Of a DNA stretch of 64,000 nt, positions 63,438 through 64,000 are shown in pieces. Numbering within the stretch: the first letter of the stretch is position 1; each line of letters opens with the position of its first letter. Source of the DNA: Rossellomorea aquimaris (GTDB lineage Bacteria > Bacillota > Bacilli > Bacillales > Bacillaceae_B). The position numbers and the translations under genes were made by a program. The DNA lies in contig NZ_MINN01000096.1 of assembly GCF_001877785.1 (NCBI RefSeq), positions 415,889-479,888 on the forward strand. Reading direction: 5' to 3'. The notes under the pieces were generated by a model. The model had not been told where the DNA came from. It did not search any database and saw only the letters and a program-made list of their open reading frames with translations.

Positions 63438-63495
63438 CTTTTACTCAGCATACGCTGCGTAAAAGGAAAGATATTTTGCTGAAGCAAAAATCTTT
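63438..63495. repeat. two hairpins in Ala-Met tRNA spacer
   Basis: Hairpin 1 (63438-63465): CTTTTACTCAGC with GCTGCGTAAAAG around ATAC. Hairpin 2 (63467-63495): AAAGATATTTTGCT with AGCAAAAATCTTT; its reverse complement matches 62762-62790 at about 25 of 29 positions. Confidence 0.7.
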
Positions 63496-63570
63496 GGTGG
63501 AGCCTAGCGGGATCGAACCGCTGACCTCCTGCGTGCAAAGCAGGCGCTCTCCCAGCTGAGCTAAGGCCCC
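63495..63570 (-). tRNA. tRNA-Ala (UGC)
   Basis: Acceptor GGGGCCT/AGGCTCC, loop TTTGCAC, anticodon TGC. CCA encoded. Confidence 0.97.
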
Positions 63571-63579
63571 ATTTTGAAG

Positions 63580-63656
63580 TGGTCGGGAAGACAGGATTCG
63601 AACCTGCGACCCCTTGGTCCCAAACCAAGTGCTCTACCAAGCTGAGCTACTTCCCG
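63580..63656 (-). tRNA. tRNA-Pro (UGG)
   Basis: Acceptor CGGGAAG/CTTCCCG, loop TTTGGGA, anticodon TGG. CCA encoded. Confidence 0.97.
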
Positions 63657-63661
63657 AAATA

Positions 63662-63738
63662 TGGCGCGCCCGAGAGGAGTCGAACCCCTAACCTTTTGAT
63701 CCGTAGTCAAACGCTCTATCCAATTGAGCTACGGGCGC
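63662..63738 (-). tRNA. tRNA-Arg (ACG)
   Basis: Acceptor GCGCCCG/CGGGCGC, loop CTACGGA, anticodon ACG, to be deaminated to ICG. CCA encoded. Confidence 0.97.
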
Positions 63739-63779
63739 ATTTATTTTTTGGGCACTGTAAGTTCAATTAAAGAACTAAC

Positions 63780-63868
63780 TGGTGCCGAGGGCCGGAATCG
63801 AACCGGTACGGTAGTCACCTACCGCAGGATTTTAAGTCCTGTGCGTCTGCCAGTTCCGCCACCCCGGC
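63780..63868 (-). tRNA. tRNA-Leu (UAA)
   Basis: Class II with long variable arm, acceptor GCCGGGG with CCTCGGC, loop CTTAAAA, anticodon TAA. CCA encoded. Confidence 0.97.
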
Positions 63869-63876
63869 AAAATCTT

Positions 63877-63951
63877 TGGAGCGGAAGACGGGATTCGAAC
63901 CCGCGACCCCCACCTTGGCAAGGTGGTGTTCTACCACTGAACTACTTCCGC
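63877..63951 (-). tRNA. tRNA-Gly (GCC)
   Basis: Acceptor GCGGAAG/CTTCCGC, loop TTGCCAA, anticodon GCC. CCA encoded. Confidence 0.97.
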
Positions 63952-63954
63952 ATA

Positions 63955-64000
63955 TGGTGCGGGTGAAGGGACTTGAACCCCCACGCCTTGCGGCGCCAGA
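63955..64000 (-). tRNA. tRNA-Leu, partial (3' half only)
   Basis: The T arm GGGGGTTCAAGTCCC, acceptor 3' strand and encoded CCA are visible, with part of a long variable arm. The anticodon lies outside the window. Leu is inferred from class II form and from the trnB gene order. Confidence 0.8.

Overview
The window looks like chromosomal DNA from a low- to mid-GC endospore-forming member of the Bacillaceae (Bacillus sensu lato). The evidence is gene order and family membership: ytzC-ytqA-ytqB, ytpA-ytpB, ytoA, metK behind an S-box, pckA, ytmB-ytmA, ytlACD, ytkD, luxS, ytjA, ythAB, menFDHBEC, yteA, glgBCDAP and an 18-gene tRNA run in the order of the Bacillus subtilis trnB cluster. The exact genus cannot be fixed from sequence reading alone. 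No rRNA, CRISPR array, prophage or complete insertion sequence is visible.

Layout. 1-3.8 kb: a 3-hydroxybutyrate utilisation unit (dehydrogenase plus GntP-type permease) behind a textbook sigma-54 promoter, three palindromic upstream sites and a CcpA cre box, next to its sigma-54 activator gene. 3.9-8.1 kb: cupin protein, a possible small RNA, a lone DUF2975 membrane protein, an MFS transporter and two small conserved genes. 8.3-16 kb: the radical SAM/methyltransferase pair for the tRNA wobble-uridine pathway, a luciferase-like monooxygenase, a secreted immune inhibitor A protease, the ytpB/ytpA pair and ytoA. 16.4-20 kb: metK with SAM-I riboswitch, divergent from pckA, which carries a CcpN-like operator. 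20-31 kb: mostly small genes, a GNAT gene split by a frameshift, bioY with a BirA-like operator, the ytlACD ABC transporter, ytkD, luxS, yidD and a Zur-controlled zinc-binding lipoprotein. 31-34 kb: an IS110 remnant and a cytochrome bd-type quinol oxidase pair. 34-43 kb: menaquinone biosynthesis (menFDHBEC on the minus strand, menA divergent). 43.5-47.5 kb: yteA, and a glycosyltransferase 2 plus LytR-CpsA-Psr gene pair. 47.7-55.7 kb: the glycogen operon glgBCDAP. 56-61.3 kb: mannitol operon mtlA-mtlR-mtlD. 62-64 kb: tRNA cluster.

The genes are mainly housekeeping and energy metabolism: menaquinone synthesis next to a quinol oxidase, gluconeogenesis (pckA), glycogen storage, mannitol and ketone-body-type carbon uptake. 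Visible regulatory DNA fits this: cre sites, CcpN, Zur, BirA, MtlR-like and SAM signals.

The least explained part is the intergenic DNA. It contains two families of dispersed palindromic repeats, one nested inside the other; at least three short arrays with 20- or 25-bp periodicity; a 21-bp-phased operator-like array; and hairpin elements in tRNA spacers. I did not find a clearly new defence or mobile system.
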